A stretch of 64,000 nt of DNA from NCBI GenBank assembly GCA_900299195.1, contig OMIX01000093.1, positions 1 through 64,000 on the forward strand, read 5' to 3'. The notes beneath the pieces are model-generated. The model ran no database searches. It was not told where the DNA came from and worked only from the letters and a program-made list of their open reading frames with translations. This DNA is from Deltaproteobacteria bacterium (lineage in GTDB: Bacteria; Bdellovibrionota; FAC87; UBA2466). Position 1 is the first letter of the stretch. Each line of letters opens with the position of its first letter. A program made the translations under genes and the position numbers. Positions 25,163-34,498 of the stretch are shown piece by piece.

Positions 25163-25714
25163 TTATTTTTTGAGTTGATTGACAATCACGATGCTCGAAA
25201 CTACCAGTCCCAATAGCGAGGATACGAATCCGACAGCTTGTAAGGTATTACTTGATATTAGGGGTTCTTTGGGAGCCACAAGCACGATATCGTTAGCTTC
25301 CAAATTGATGGGCTTTCCAAGTCCTCTTTCCTCAACCACCTGTTTTAAGTTGATATTAATGCTTCGTTCGGTTTCACTCGTTCGTCTTCGGATTGTAACA
25401 TCCTCTAAATTCGCATCGGCTCTTGTTCCCCCGGCCAATGCTAATAATCGAACAATGTCAGTTTGTTTGGGAATATGATAAACACCAGGTCGCCCTACAG
25501 CCCCTAAAAGATTAACCGGAACTAAAATTTCACCTTGGTAAATTTCTGAAAAATATTCATCGGCTCTCGTGTATCTATTATTTTTAGGGTTTCCCTCAAG
25601 GATGGTAGACGTCTGAATTCCGTAAATCCCAGCGGAGCACCAACTCAAAATAAAAGCGAGATAGGAGGCTAGCGTTAAACTAGTTACAAAATGCTGCTTA
25701 ACATCATTTTTCAT
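25163..25714 (-). CDS. SLBB-domain polysaccharide export-like protein with C-terminal membrane anchor
   Basis: The 183-residue protein has an N-terminal hydrophobic segment (about 10-35), a single SLBB domain beginning VNLLGAVGRPGVYHIP with LLALAGGTRADANL, and a C-terminal membrane helix (about 158-180). Wza-type export proteins normally carry a Poly_export domain before one or more SLBB domains; that domain is absent here. It may be a stripped periplasmic adaptor. It is transcribed away from the Wzc-like gene, sharing a 164-base divergent region. Confidence 0.7.
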   Translation of the reverse strand: MKNDVKQHFVTSLTLASYLAFILSWCSAGIYGIQTSTILEGNPKNNRYTRADEYFSEIYQGEILVPVNLLGAVGRPGVYHIPKQTDIVRLLALAGGTRADANLEDVTIRRRTSETERSININLKQVVEERGLGKPINLEANDIVLVAPKEPLISSNTLQAVGFVSSLLGLVVSSIVIVNQLKK

Positions 25715-25878
25715 GGTTGTTTTCCTATATCAACGAATTACTTAGATTTTATGGGAGTAGAAAGAATTTCGAACCTTAGGATGAGGCCTATACAAGTTGC
25801 CTCGCATAATACCATTCTATCAATAGGGAAATTTATGTAAAGACTTTAGATTATTCGATTCTTTTCCGAAAAGTCAGT

Positions 25879-26166
25879 ATGGAACTACCCAGTCCAACCC
25901 CTTTTTCGCAGAAGAATCGAGCCAGTAGAGAATCCCTTTCTCAAAGCCAACAACCTCTGGACATTGTTTTTGATAACTTCATAGCTTTAATCCAAAGAAA
26001 CAAGTTTATTATTTCCATCCCTGTTTTGCTCGCCCTTACTCTAGCTCTTTACTTTTATTTCGGGAAAGTCACTTACACTTCCAAATCTACTTTGGTCATA
26101 CAAAAAGCTGACAACAGTTCTTTACAAGCTTATCTATCGATTTGGGAGCCTCAAAATCACAGTTAA
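25879..26166 (+). CDS. N-terminal fragment of Wzz/Wzc-type chain-length regulator (frameshifted)
   Basis: This 95-residue frame has a cytoplasmic leader, the first membrane helix (about 48-66) and the start of the Wzz periplasmic domain (VTYTSKSTLVIQK). It then runs into IWEPQNHS and stops. The rest of the Wzz domain continues in another frame from about 26142. One additional T in the TTT run at 26141-26143 would join the two frames seamlessly (reading S-I-L-G-A-S-K-S). It is therefore the 5' part of a single broken gene, or of a gene with a sequencing error. Confidence 0.7.
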   Translation: MELPSPTPFSQKNRASRESLSQSQQPLDIVFDNFIALIQRNKFIISIPVLLALTLALYFYFGKVTYTSKSTLVIQKADNSSLQAYLSIWEPQNHS

Positions 26167-28211
26167 TCAATCAAAACCTGACCAAAGACAATTATCTCGA
26201 CACCGTTTTGCTTTATCTCAATTCACAAGACACCTTTGATGAAGCAGCGAATAACATCTTAATGAAAGAATCAGGAAAATCCCTTTACAATGAAATAGTC
26301 AATCTCAATTCAAAGTCTCAAAGTCCCTTCCGTTATTTTCTAAAAAAAAGGACTCCACCTATCAAATCGACTGCCAACCGGACGCTACATTTCTCTTCCC
26401 TCTTACGCGCTTCTACCAAATTTGAAAAAGGAGCTGTTTTAGGTTTTGTAGTGTCCACTTCGACTAAATCCCCTCGTATTTCAGCTCGGTTAGCTTCGCT
26501 TATGGCGGAACAGGCACAGCTGATTGTGACTAAAAGAGATCTTCGACAGCTGGAAGAGGGAAAAAACTATATTGTCACCAAACTAGATGAAATCACAGAG
26601 TCACTCATCGAAATTGAAAAGGAAATGCTTTTAATCCGAAAGAAATCAGCTGGCCCTATTTCCAAGAAAGGAATTTCCGAGAATCTGACCAATTTCAATG
26701 GAATCAAAAGTGACTTAGAAGAGAATAAAATAAAATTGGAACAAAATGAAAAACTTATTAAGTCGATCACTCAAAATTTAAAAGCTCAAAGAAAACAACT
26801 GGACTCAAGCCGTCCAGACTTGCCCGCGCTCACTATTTTAAAAAGACAATTAGTAGCCCTGGAGGCTAGAAAAAAAGGTCTCATTGCTGAGGGAATGTCT
26901 GAGCAATCGTCCCAAGTACTCGCTTTAGAAGAGGAGATTGAAAATACTAGATCGCAACTCCCCAAAGAATTTCAGAACGACAGCTCACTTTTCAAAGATG
27001 ATTCCGTTGAATTTATTGAAGATAACACCAATCCAGAAATCAGATTGTCTGAGCTAAGAAAAGAAAATTGGCTGCTGAAGGCTCGAATTAATGCTGCTAC
27101 TAAACTCCTGGTAGCAGAGCGAATTTCAAAAGAGTCGGTTCCAGAGGATGAACAAAAGTACTACGCTCTAAATAAGCGTTTGGAAATGAAATACCTTTTG
27201 TTTGGAGAACTCTCAAAGCAACTTTTCAACATTGATGTCAGTCGAATTTCAATTCAAAATCGAATTATACAAATTGAAACTCCTAAACCCATGTATTCCA
27301 TCCGAAAACCCAGTCTTTTTCCACTTGTACCCATGACTCTCATCTTGTCTTTGGTATTTGCCATCCTTGTAGCGTCCATCATCGAACATTTTGATCCTAT
27401 CGTTGTCAACACACAAGATTTTCCAGGTTTTAATTATGTTTCCTTGGGAAACATTCCCTTACTTAAAGAGGCTTTAAAATTTAAAACAAAAAAAACCAAG
27501 GAAAGCTTTCTCAAGTCTCTCATTTTTAAACACCGTTTGGACATCCCACAAACAATCCCTTTTAAAAGAATTAGAACTCGACTACTTCATCTGGATCGAA
27601 ATTCTAGCAATCATACTAAAATTATTTCCATTCACAGCACCCACTCTGGTGATGGAAAAAGTTTTGTAACTGGGAATTTAGCTGCCTCTCTCGCTGCTCT
27701 GAACAAGAAAGTTCTTATAGTTGACACTGACTTAAGGAAAAAGGCCATTTCCAGAGAATTCACATCCAAAGATTCTAAAGGCCTATCCAACTTTCTGGAA
27801 GGTTCCAGTAAAAGTAAAATTGAAGAACTTATTCTGCCCAACATTCAACCTTATTTAGATTTACTCCCTTCCGGCCCCCCCGCGGTCAACTCTACCGAGT
27901 TGATCAATAGTACAAAATTTTCAGACGCATTAAAGCATCTCAAAAACCAATATGACTTTATCTTTTTAGACAATGCTCCATTTTTAGCTTTACCCGACTC
28001 AGAGATCGTAGCTATTCATTCAGATTTAATTCTTATCGTGGCTTCATCTAATAAGACGAAAGTGCATGATCTGGCTACCATGCTCGATCATTTTCTTTCT
28101 TCAGGAGAACAAACAATTGGAATGATCTTAAATCGCTCCCACTCAAAAAATCAGTTATACTATTACTACGGGTCTCCAAAAGAGGAACCTAGTCGAATCA
28201 AAGTAGCTTAA
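26142..28211 (+). CDS. Wzc-like tyrosine autokinase, main part (lacks its N-terminus because of the frameshift)
   Basis: This 689-residue frame continues the Wzz periplasmic domain with long coiled coils (residues about 120-320), the second membrane helix (about 393-417) and a cytoplasmic BY-kinase domain. Kinase features are Walker A STHSGDGKSF (near 500), Walker A' VLIVDTDLRKKA and Walker B IFLDNAPFLALPDS. The C-terminal tyrosine cluster LYYYYG is short. BY-kinases couple chain length control to polymer export. The TTG shown as start is not a credible initiation site; with a one-base correction the whole protein would be about 777 residues from 25879. Confidence 0.85.
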   Translation: MGASKSQLINQNLTKDNYLDTVLLYLNSQDTFDEAANNILMKESGKSLYNEIVNLNSKSQSPFRYFLKKRTPPIKSTANRTLHFSSLLRASTKFEKGAVLGFVVSTSTKSPRISARLASLMAEQAQLIVTKRDLRQLEEGKNYIVTKLDEITESLIEIEKEMLLIRKKSAGPISKKGISENLTNFNGIKSDLEENKIKLEQNEKLIKSITQNLKAQRKQLDSSRPDLPALTILKRQLVALEARKKGLIAEGMSEQSSQVLALEEEIENTRSQLPKEFQNDSSLFKDDSVEFIEDNTNPEIRLSELRKENWLLKARINAATKLLVAERISKESVPEDEQKYYALNKRLEMKYLLFGELSKQLFNIDVSRISIQNRIIQIETPKPMYSIRKPSLFPLVPMTLILSLVFAILVASIIEHFDPIVVNTQDFPGFNYVSLGNIPLLKEALKFKTKKTKESFLKSLIFKHRLDIPQTIPFKRIRTRLLHLDRNSSNHTKIISIHSTHSGDGKSFVTGNLAASLAALNKKVLIVDTDLRKKAISREFTSKDSKGLSNFLEGSSKSKIEELILPNIQPYLDLLPSGPPAVNSTELINSTKFSDALKHLKNQYDFIFLDNAPFLALPDSEIVAIHSDLILIVASSNKTKVHDLATMLDHFLSSGEQTIGMILNRSHSKNQLYYYYGSPKEEPSRIKVA

Positions 28212-28229
28212 TTCACAGGTTGAAAGACA

Positions 28230-29246
28230 TTGAAACCTTTTTCCTCCTTGCTGATTGTGGGGCAGTTCGATCCCGAACACACCGGATTTCATTTTTTTAG
28301 CGCTGCAAAAGAACTGAACTTACCTCATAGCATTTTAGATGATCGGGCTGCAAAATCTCGATTTTCTCCTCTTAACCGTTTAGCTTGGAATTTTAGGGAT
28401 AAAAGCTATTGGAACCAAAAAGTTTTTCAAAAAATACTTTTATCAGATGTTGAGAGTTTCAGACCTTCACATCTTCTAGTCATCGGTAGTTCAGCCATTT
28501 TTTCAGATACCCTGATTCAGCTCAATCAACGAAATATAGTTACCACCCTTTTTGTTACCGACGACCCCTGGAATATCAGTCTCAGTTCTCGATGGTTCTT
28601 TGACTCACTTAAGCATTTCCATCTCATTGCAACACCTCGAAAATCAAATCTGGCACAACTCCGTCAGCACTGCAATTCTTCGGTGTTCTATCTTCCCTTT
28701 GGCTATAATCCCGAAGTTCACTTTGAAGAGAAAACAATCACCCAAGACGAAAAGGAAAAATACGGATGCGACATCATGTTTTTTGGTGGAGCAGATTCCG
28801 ACCGATATCCCTACATTAAAAAGCTCATCTCAGAGGGTTTTAAAATAAAACTTTACGGAGGTTATTGGGAAAAAGATCCTGTAACTCAGCCTTATGCCAT
28901 GGGCATCCTTGGAATCAAAGAATTAAGAAAAGCGGTCAAAGCCTCAAAAATCTCTCTAAATTTAGTCCGTCGCGCTAATCGGGATGGCCATGTGATGCGC
29001 TCATTTGAAATTCCGGCCATGGGTGGATGCCCTCTCAATGAAGCCACAGAGGAACACCGAGAAATATTTGGCTCCAACTTAATCCCGATGTTCCAATCCG
29101 AGGATGAGATGCTTCAACTCGCTAAACAACTCCTTGCGTCTAACACTCTGCGAGCCGAATGGGGCAAAAAAGCCCAAACCCACGTAGTCACAAACAACAA
29201 CACCTATCGTCATCGATTGGAGACCCTATTAAGCCATTGCCCTTAA
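28230..29246 (+). CDS. CgeB-like glycosyltransferase
   Basis: The 338-residue protein resembles the CgeB/GT-B glycosyltransferases: an N-terminal Rossmann-like half with VTTLFVTDDPWN, a linker HLIATPRKSN, then a second half starting CDIMFFGGADSDRYPYI, LYGGYW, and the donor-binding region SLNLVRRANRDGHVMRSFEI with PAMGGC and EEHREIFG. The start is a TTG with a weak AGG element, 18 bases after the kinase gene. It probably adds a sugar to the locus's repeat unit. Confidence 0.75.
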   Translation: MKPFSSLLIVGQFDPEHTGFHFFSAAKELNLPHSILDDRAAKSRFSPLNRLAWNFRDKSYWNQKVFQKILLSDVESFRPSHLLVIGSSAIFSDTLIQLNQRNIVTTLFVTDDPWNISLSSRWFFDSLKHFHLIATPRKSNLAQLRQHCNSSVFYLPFGYNPEVHFEEKTITQDEKEKYGCDIMFFGGADSDRYPYIKKLISEGFKIKLYGGYWEKDPVTQPYAMGILGIKELRKAVKASKISLNLVRRANRDGHVMRSFEIPAMGGCPLNEATEEHREIFGSNLIPMFQSEDEMLQLAKQLLASNTLRAEWGKKAQTHVVTNNNTYRHRLETLLSHCP

Positions 29247-29336
29247 GTTCCGCTTCTCATTCTCATTTTTCTATCTTTCTGAGCAAAAAATACCGATAAT
29301 ATTAAGTAATCTTTAATCTTTTTAACACTCACTTAA

Positions 29337-31487
29337 ATGAAACGCCTCACTCAATCTTTGAAGACAGGGACTTTGGAACTCATCGAAACTCCTATTCCAA
29401 GCTGTAAGCCTGGATATGTTTTGATTCGCACTTACCACTCGGTCATTTCAAAAGGAACAGAAGAAAGTCTGTTGGCTTTCGGTAAAGCGTCATGGTGGAA
29501 AAAAACTAGACTGCAGCCCGATAAATGGGACCAAATAAAAAACAAAGTCAAAACCGATGGACTTGTAGCTACATGGAACACCGTAAGAACCAAATTAGAC
29601 CATCCGATCACTCCGGGGTATTCCCAGAGCGGCATTGTGGTTGAAGTAGGATCCGGAGTTTCTCAGGTGAGTGTAGGAGACCGAGTCATTTCAAACGGGC
29701 CTCATGCAGAATACGTCTTAGTTCCCGAAAATCTCTGTCAAAAAATTCCGCAACATTGCCCTATTTCTTTGGAAGAGGCCGCATTTACTCCTATTGCATC
29801 CATTGCTCTTCAGGGAATTCGACTGTTAGGTCCAAGTTTAGGAGATACCATTGCCGTGCAGGGATTGGGGCTCATTGGACTCATAACAGTACAGCTACTC
29901 AAAGCTCAGGGATGTCGAGTTCTCGGAATTGATTTTGAAGGTCCTCAACTAAAACTTGCAAGATCTTTTGGAGCCGAAATTCACTCTCTTTCCGAAGAAC
30001 CCAATCCCGTCAGCCATGGACTAGATTTCTCCCGAGGTAACGGAGTGGACGGGGTCATCATCACAGCTTCAACTCAGTCTTCAGAGCCTATCCATCATGC
30101 GGCTCAAATGAGCCGCAAACGAGGAAAAATTATTCTCGTAGGAACCACAGGAACTCAGATCCAGCGTTCCGACTTTTACGCAAAGGAGCTTTCTTTCCAA
30201 GTCTCCTGCTCCTATGGCCCCGGCAGATATGATGTCAACTATGAGGAAAAGGGGCTAGACTACCCTATTGCTTATGCTCGTTGGACTGAGAAACGCAACA
30301 TGGAGGCGATAATAGATCTGATTCAAGACAAAAAACTGAACTTAAAACCTCTGATCTCTCACCGCTTTCCCTTTGTAGATGCAGCTCGAGCTTATTCTCT
30401 TTTGAACTCTACTCAACGAAGTTTCGGCATTGTGCTAAGTTACCCGATAGGATGCCTTCCTCTCTTAAATTCTCGAAAACCCACTTTAATAAGAACTCTC
30501 CCCAAAGATGGAGCGATTGGTGTGGGAATGATCGGGGCGGGCTCTCACGCCTCAAAGATTCTTTTGCCCTGCCTTAAAAAGCTGAAAATCCGGGTGCACT
30601 CCATTGCTTCGCAATCGGGACTTTCTGCTACTTTAGCTGCTCGAAAATTTAAAGTTCCTCAGGTGGCAAAAACAGCTTCCGAAGTGATCACAGATCCTGA
30701 AATCAATACTATTTTTATTTCCACTCAACACAACTCTCACGCTGAGTTGGTTAAAGAATGCATCAAGCTCAATAAACATATTTACGTTGAGAAACCTTTG
30801 GCGCTATCGATCGAAGAGATCAAGGCGATTCAAGTGGCAATGGAATCTATCTCATATTCTAAAACCTTGTGGCTGGGGTTTAATCGTCGATTTTCCCCTT
30901 TAAGTATCAAACTCAAAGAACTTTTTAGTTCATCCCAAGCCCCTAAACAAATGATCTATACGGTCAATGCACTTCCACTACCAGCTTCTCATTGGATCCA
31001 TGATCCCAAAATGGGAGGTGGCAGAATTATCAGCGAATTAGGTCATTTCTTAGATCTTCTCTGTTTCTTTGCCGATTCTCCGGTCACCCAATATTCAGTC
31101 CATAAGATCTCTCACCATGGAATAGATGAGAGTAATAGCTTAAGCCTCAGTTTTAAATTTCAAAATGAATCTATTGGAACCCTTCACTACGCCACTCTAG
31201 GCCACAGAGGTTTTCCAAAAGAAAGAATCGAAATTTTTTCTGAGGGAAAAGTGGCAGTTCTGGATAACTTCAAAACGCTTCGAGGATTCGGTTTTTCGAA
31301 CTTCTCCCGAATGTCACTCTGGAGTCAAGATAAGGGGCACCTAAATTGTCTAAGAAGTTTCTTTAAATCTATTGAATCTCAATCTGTAAATCCATGGCTT
31401 GAAACCTTCTTTGAAGTCAGTCGATGGGTTTGCCGAATTCAAAATCCAGAACAAGAAGCCCCCTTACCCTCCACCCAAGTGGCTTGA
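29337..31487 (+). CDS. Bi-domain oxidoreductase: zinc-type dehydrogenase fused to Gfo/Idh/MocA domain
   Basis: The 716-residue fusion has two parts. Residues 1-375 are a medium-chain (alcohol dehydrogenase-like) reductase with GroES-like start and nucleotide-binding IAVQGLGLIGLITVQLLKAQ. Residues about 393-716 are a Gfo/Idh/MocA oxidoreductase with GMIGAGSHASKILLP, the EKPLALS motif (near 484), and a C-terminal substrate domain (GGGRIISELGHFLDLLCFF). This fusion recurs in exopolysaccharide loci, often beside heparinase-like genes, as here. The substrate is presumably a nucleotide sugar. Confidence 0.88.
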   Translation: MKRLTQSLKTGTLELIETPIPSCKPGYVLIRTYHSVISKGTEESLLAFGKASWWKKTRLQPDKWDQIKNKVKTDGLVATWNTVRTKLDHPITPGYSQSGIVVEVGSGVSQVSVGDRVISNGPHAEYVLVPENLCQKIPQHCPISLEEAAFTPIASIALQGIRLLGPSLGDTIAVQGLGLIGLITVQLLKAQGCRVLGIDFEGPQLKLARSFGAEIHSLSEEPNPVSHGLDFSRGNGVDGVIITASTQSSEPIHHAAQMSRKRGKIILVGTTGTQIQRSDFYAKELSFQVSCSYGPGRYDVNYEEKGLDYPIAYARWTEKRNMEAIIDLIQDKKLNLKPLISHRFPFVDAARAYSLLNSTQRSFGIVLSYPIGCLPLLNSRKPTLIRTLPKDGAIGVGMIGAGSHASKILLPCLKKLKIRVHSIASQSGLSATLAARKFKVPQVAKTASEVITDPEINTIFISTQHNSHAELVKECIKLNKHIYVEKPLALSIEEIKAIQVAMESISYSKTLWLGFNRRFSPLSIKLKELFSSSQAPKQMIYTVNALPLPASHWIHDPKMGGGRIISELGHFLDLLCFFADSPVTQYSVHKISHHGIDESNSLSLSFKFQNESIGTLHYATLGHRGFPKERIEIFSEGKVAVLDNFKTLRGFGFSNFSRMSLWSQDKGHLNCLRSFFKSIESQSVNPWLETFFEVSRWVCRIQNPEQEAPLPSTQVA

Positions 31488-31496
31488 TATGACTTT

Positions 31497-33254
31497 ATGA
31501 ACCCAAGATCCATCGTGACTCTGCCCAGAGTTTTTTACCTTCTTCGATACCATCGATGGCGCCAATTCGTATTGAGGTTCATCCGTTCTTGGGCTCTTCC
31601 CCTCCAATGGAAGTTGTTTTTACTTAAACTCCAGCGTTCTCCCATCCCCTCGTTCTGCTCTCATATTTCCGTCCGTCCAATCCCACTCTCTTCTGGTACC
31701 ACTTCAATCCCTTTCCCCCACTACCCCAAGATACAGATTCCATTCCCAGAACTTCCAGAGAAGGCCCTTTCAGCACCACTCCTTCAATTTGAAATCGAAA
31801 GCCATTCTCATATTCAAAATCTCAAGGACACAGAAAAAGCTTGGAAGATAGTCGTTGAATGGATCCAATCCAACACGCAAAATAAAAAATCAAGTTACTT
31901 AACCAGTTGGCATCCCTATGTGATTTCAAAACGCATTCAAAACTGGTTGTTGCTTTGGAGTCAATCTCCCCCCTCTCAGGAAATTGAAAACACAGTACTC
32001 ATTTCACTTTGGCAACAAGGTCTTTGGCTAAGCAACAACTTCGAAAAGGATATCGAGGGAAATCATCTCTGTGAAAACGCTATTTCACTGGCTCTCGTGG
32101 GATTTTTTTTAAAAACGCCCCAAAGTTCGGCCTGGTGGGACCAGGGACTCTCAACACTTCAATACGCTCTTTCACAGCAGATCTTGGATTCAGGAGAACA
32201 TTTTGAAAAATCACCTTCTTATCACTGGGAACTCTGGAAAACTCTGCAATGGCTACTGAATTGGGTTAAACCCGAATACAAAGAACAACTCGAAAAGCTG
32301 ACTCCCTATTTGAACAAAATGGAAAACTTCATAACTCAAATAGCTCACCCTTGCGGAACGCTTCCCTACTTCAATGATTCCTGGCTAATTAAAGTACCCC
32401 CAAGCACGCTCAATTCCAATGAATGGTTGGGCGATTACTTCATCACTAGAAATTCGAGTTCCTTCATGGTATTCGACGGCGGCCCTTTAGGACCTGACTT
32501 TCTTCCAGCTCACTCCCATTGTGATCTTCTGACTTTTGAGCTTTCTATCGGAAAGAAACCTCTATTCATCAACAGCGGAACCCACTCTTATACTGGAGAG
32601 AAACGCCAACACTTTCGCTCTTCGAAGTCCCACAATGTACTCACGTTGAATGATTATGATTGCGCTGACACTTGGAATTCGTTTCGAATGGGAAAACGTG
32701 GACATGTGATTCAAAAAGGGGATCTCTCTTCGGCTTCCGGCCGATGGGTTTGGGCCTCTCACAACGGTTATCGATTTTTGGGATGCCCCTCCGTGACGCG
32801 TTTGTGGTTTATCTCCGAATCCCCTCATCTTTGGGTCTCTTTCCATTGGATTTCTCACTTTCTGGAGGATCATCATTTCAAAGAGTATCTTCACTTCTCA
32901 CCTGAGACCCAACTTCCAAATCTCACACTTAAGGAAAATAAAAAGAGATTTTCATTTCAACACGACTTGGCTTTCCAGTGCCATTTCCAATCTCTTTTGG
33001 AAAATCAATGCTTAGAATTCCAAACCACAAGCTTTGCACCTAGTTTCTACTGTGAACTGCCCAAAACCACGGCCATTTTAAATCGCACCGCTTCCAAGGC
33101 CCCCCTACACAATCAAATAGCCACCGCTTGGGCTCTCAACGTAGGGAAAGATTCCGTAAAGATGTCTTGGGCAGTCTTCAATAACAAGTTAAAATTAAGT
33201 TGGGTATTCGACGGCAAAACTTTTAGCTCTGAAATTACAATTCCTTCTTCATGA
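31497..33254 (+). CDS. Heparinase II/III family (alginate lyase-like) protein
   Basis: The 585-residue protein has an alpha/alpha-toroid N-terminal half (including WLSNNFEKDIEGNHLCENA) and a beta-sandwich C-terminal half beginning around residue 320, with the typical PAHSHCDLLTFELSIG and FINSGTHSYTG, and RSSKSHNVLTLNDYD. The family includes polysaccharide lyases, but many members in biosynthetic loci have no proven lyase activity. No signal peptide is obvious. It could trim, modify or epimerise the polymer. It overlaps the next glycosyltransferase by 4 bases. Confidence 0.83.
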   Translation: MNPRSIVTLPRVFYLLRYHRWRQFVLRFIRSWALPLQWKLFLLKLQRSPIPSFCSHISVRPIPLSSGTTSIPFPHYPKIQIPFPELPEKALSAPLLQFEIESHSHIQNLKDTEKAWKIVVEWIQSNTQNKKSSYLTSWHPYVISKRIQNWLLLWSQSPPSQEIENTVLISLWQQGLWLSNNFEKDIEGNHLCENAISLALVGFFLKTPQSSAWWDQGLSTLQYALSQQILDSGEHFEKSPSYHWELWKTLQWLLNWVKPEYKEQLEKLTPYLNKMENFITQIAHPCGTLPYFNDSWLIKVPPSTLNSNEWLGDYFITRNSSSFMVFDGGPLGPDFLPAHSHCDLLTFELSIGKKPLFINSGTHSYTGEKRQHFRSSKSHNVLTLNDYDCADTWNSFRMGKRGHVIQKGDLSSASGRWVWASHNGYRFLGCPSVTRLWFISESPHLWVSFHWISHFLEDHHFKEYLHFSPETQLPNLTLKENKKRFSFQHDLAFQCHFQSLLENQCLEFQTTSFAPSFYCELPKTTAILNRTASKAPLHNQIATAWALNVGKDSVKMSWAVFNNKLKLSWVFDGKTFSSEITIPSS

Positions 33255-34498
33255 AAATCCTCTACTTTTACCAACACTTTGTCTTACCTGAGAAAAATGG
33301 TATCACCCGCACCTATGAATTTGCGAAAAGATTAAGCCAATTTGGACATGAAGTTCACTTAATCGCTTCTGATGAATCTCTTAGCTCGATCAAACCTGCG
33401 ACTTATCGCACCCAACGAGACGGGATTCAGATTCATTGGTTGCCCATTCCGTATCACAATCGTATGTCTTTTTTGAGACGAATAAGAGCTTTTACCCAAT
33501 TTATCTTCAAGGCGCTGCGAGAAGCTTGGACCCTCCCGAGTGATGTCATTTATGTGTCTAGTCCACCTCTGACTGCGATTCTTCCTGCGGTTTTTATCTC
33601 TCGGCTCAAAAAAATTCCCATGGTCTTAGAGGTCAGAGATCTTTGGCCTGAACTCCCGATCGCTTTTGGAGCTTTAAGAGATCCCTTATCTATTTTTTTA
33701 GCACGACTCATCGAGCGCTGTGCTTACCGTAATTCAAGCCATGTGGTGGCACTCTCACCGGGAATTCAGCGAGCCGTCATTTGTCGGGGGGTAAACCCAA
33801 AACACACTTCCATGCTACCCAATAGCTGCGATATTGAATTTTTTAGAAACACACCTAAAACCGGCTTTGTCCTTCCCCCCCAAATATCGCCCAAAGATAA
33901 CGTGGTTCTTTATCCTGGAACTCTAGGAGTAGCGAATGGCACCTCCTATATTGTCAAACTGGCTCAAGAGACTTTGAAAACAACGGACACCATCAAATAT
34001 CTCATTGTGGGCGACGGTAAAGAAAAACAGGAAGTGTTAGATCTAGCCAGGAAAGTTGGAGTTCTCAATAAAAACTTATTTTTTTTAGAACCTGTACCGA
34101 AACAAGATATCCCGGCGCTCTACTTCCGATCTCAACTCATTCTAAACACGCTAGTAGATAAGCGCCCTCTCTGGAATTCTTCGCCCAACAAATTTTTTGA
34201 TGCGTTAGCGGCTTCAAAGCCAGTTGCCATTAATTTTCAAGGATGGTTAGCCGAGCTCATTGAGACGCATGAAATTGGGCTAGTGATGCCACCCGATGAT
34301 TTTGAGAAAGCTTCAGCTCAACTGATAGAAAGATTGTCACTTCCTTTATGGTCGGAAAAGGCAGGGCGAAAAGCGTTTCAGGTAGGACTAAAGTACTTCG
34401 ACCGGAATCAAATTGCAGACAATTTGAACCGGGTTTTATTAGAGGTGGTTGGAAATAAAAATGAACATCAGGCCACTTTAAGAAAAGTTTCTCGATAG
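33251..34498 (+). CDS. Family 4 glycosyltransferase
   Basis: The 415-residue GT-B protein has an N-terminal domain starting MKILYFYQHFVLPEKNGITR with EFAKRLSQFGHEVHLIAS, the middle VLEVRDLWPELPI, and a C-terminal donor domain with NVVLYPGTLGVANG and the acidic region near FDALAASKPVAINFQG. It resembles WcaI/WbuB-type enzymes of capsule and O-antigen loci. Its start overlaps the heparinase-like gene (ATGA junction). The last 31 bases overlap the convergent JAMM-like gene. Confidence 0.88.
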   Translation: MKILYFYQHFVLPEKNGITRTYEFAKRLSQFGHEVHLIASDESLSSIKPATYRTQRDGIQIHWLPIPYHNRMSFLRRIRAFTQFIFKALREAWTLPSDVIYVSSPPLTAILPAVFISRLKKIPMVLEVRDLWPELPIAFGALRDPLSIFLARLIERCAYRNSSHVVALSPGIQRAVICRGVNPKHTSMLPNSCDIEFFRNTPKTGFVLPPQISPKDNVVLYPGTLGVANGTSYIVKLAQETLKTTDTIKYLIVGDGKEKQEVLDLARKVGVLNKNLFFLEPVPKQDIPALYFRSQLILNTLVDKRPLWNSSPNKFFDALAASKPVAINFQGWLAELIETHEIGLVMPPDDFEKASAQLIERLSLPLWSEKAGRKAFQVGLKYFDRNQIADNLNRVLLEVVGNKNEHQATLRKVSR

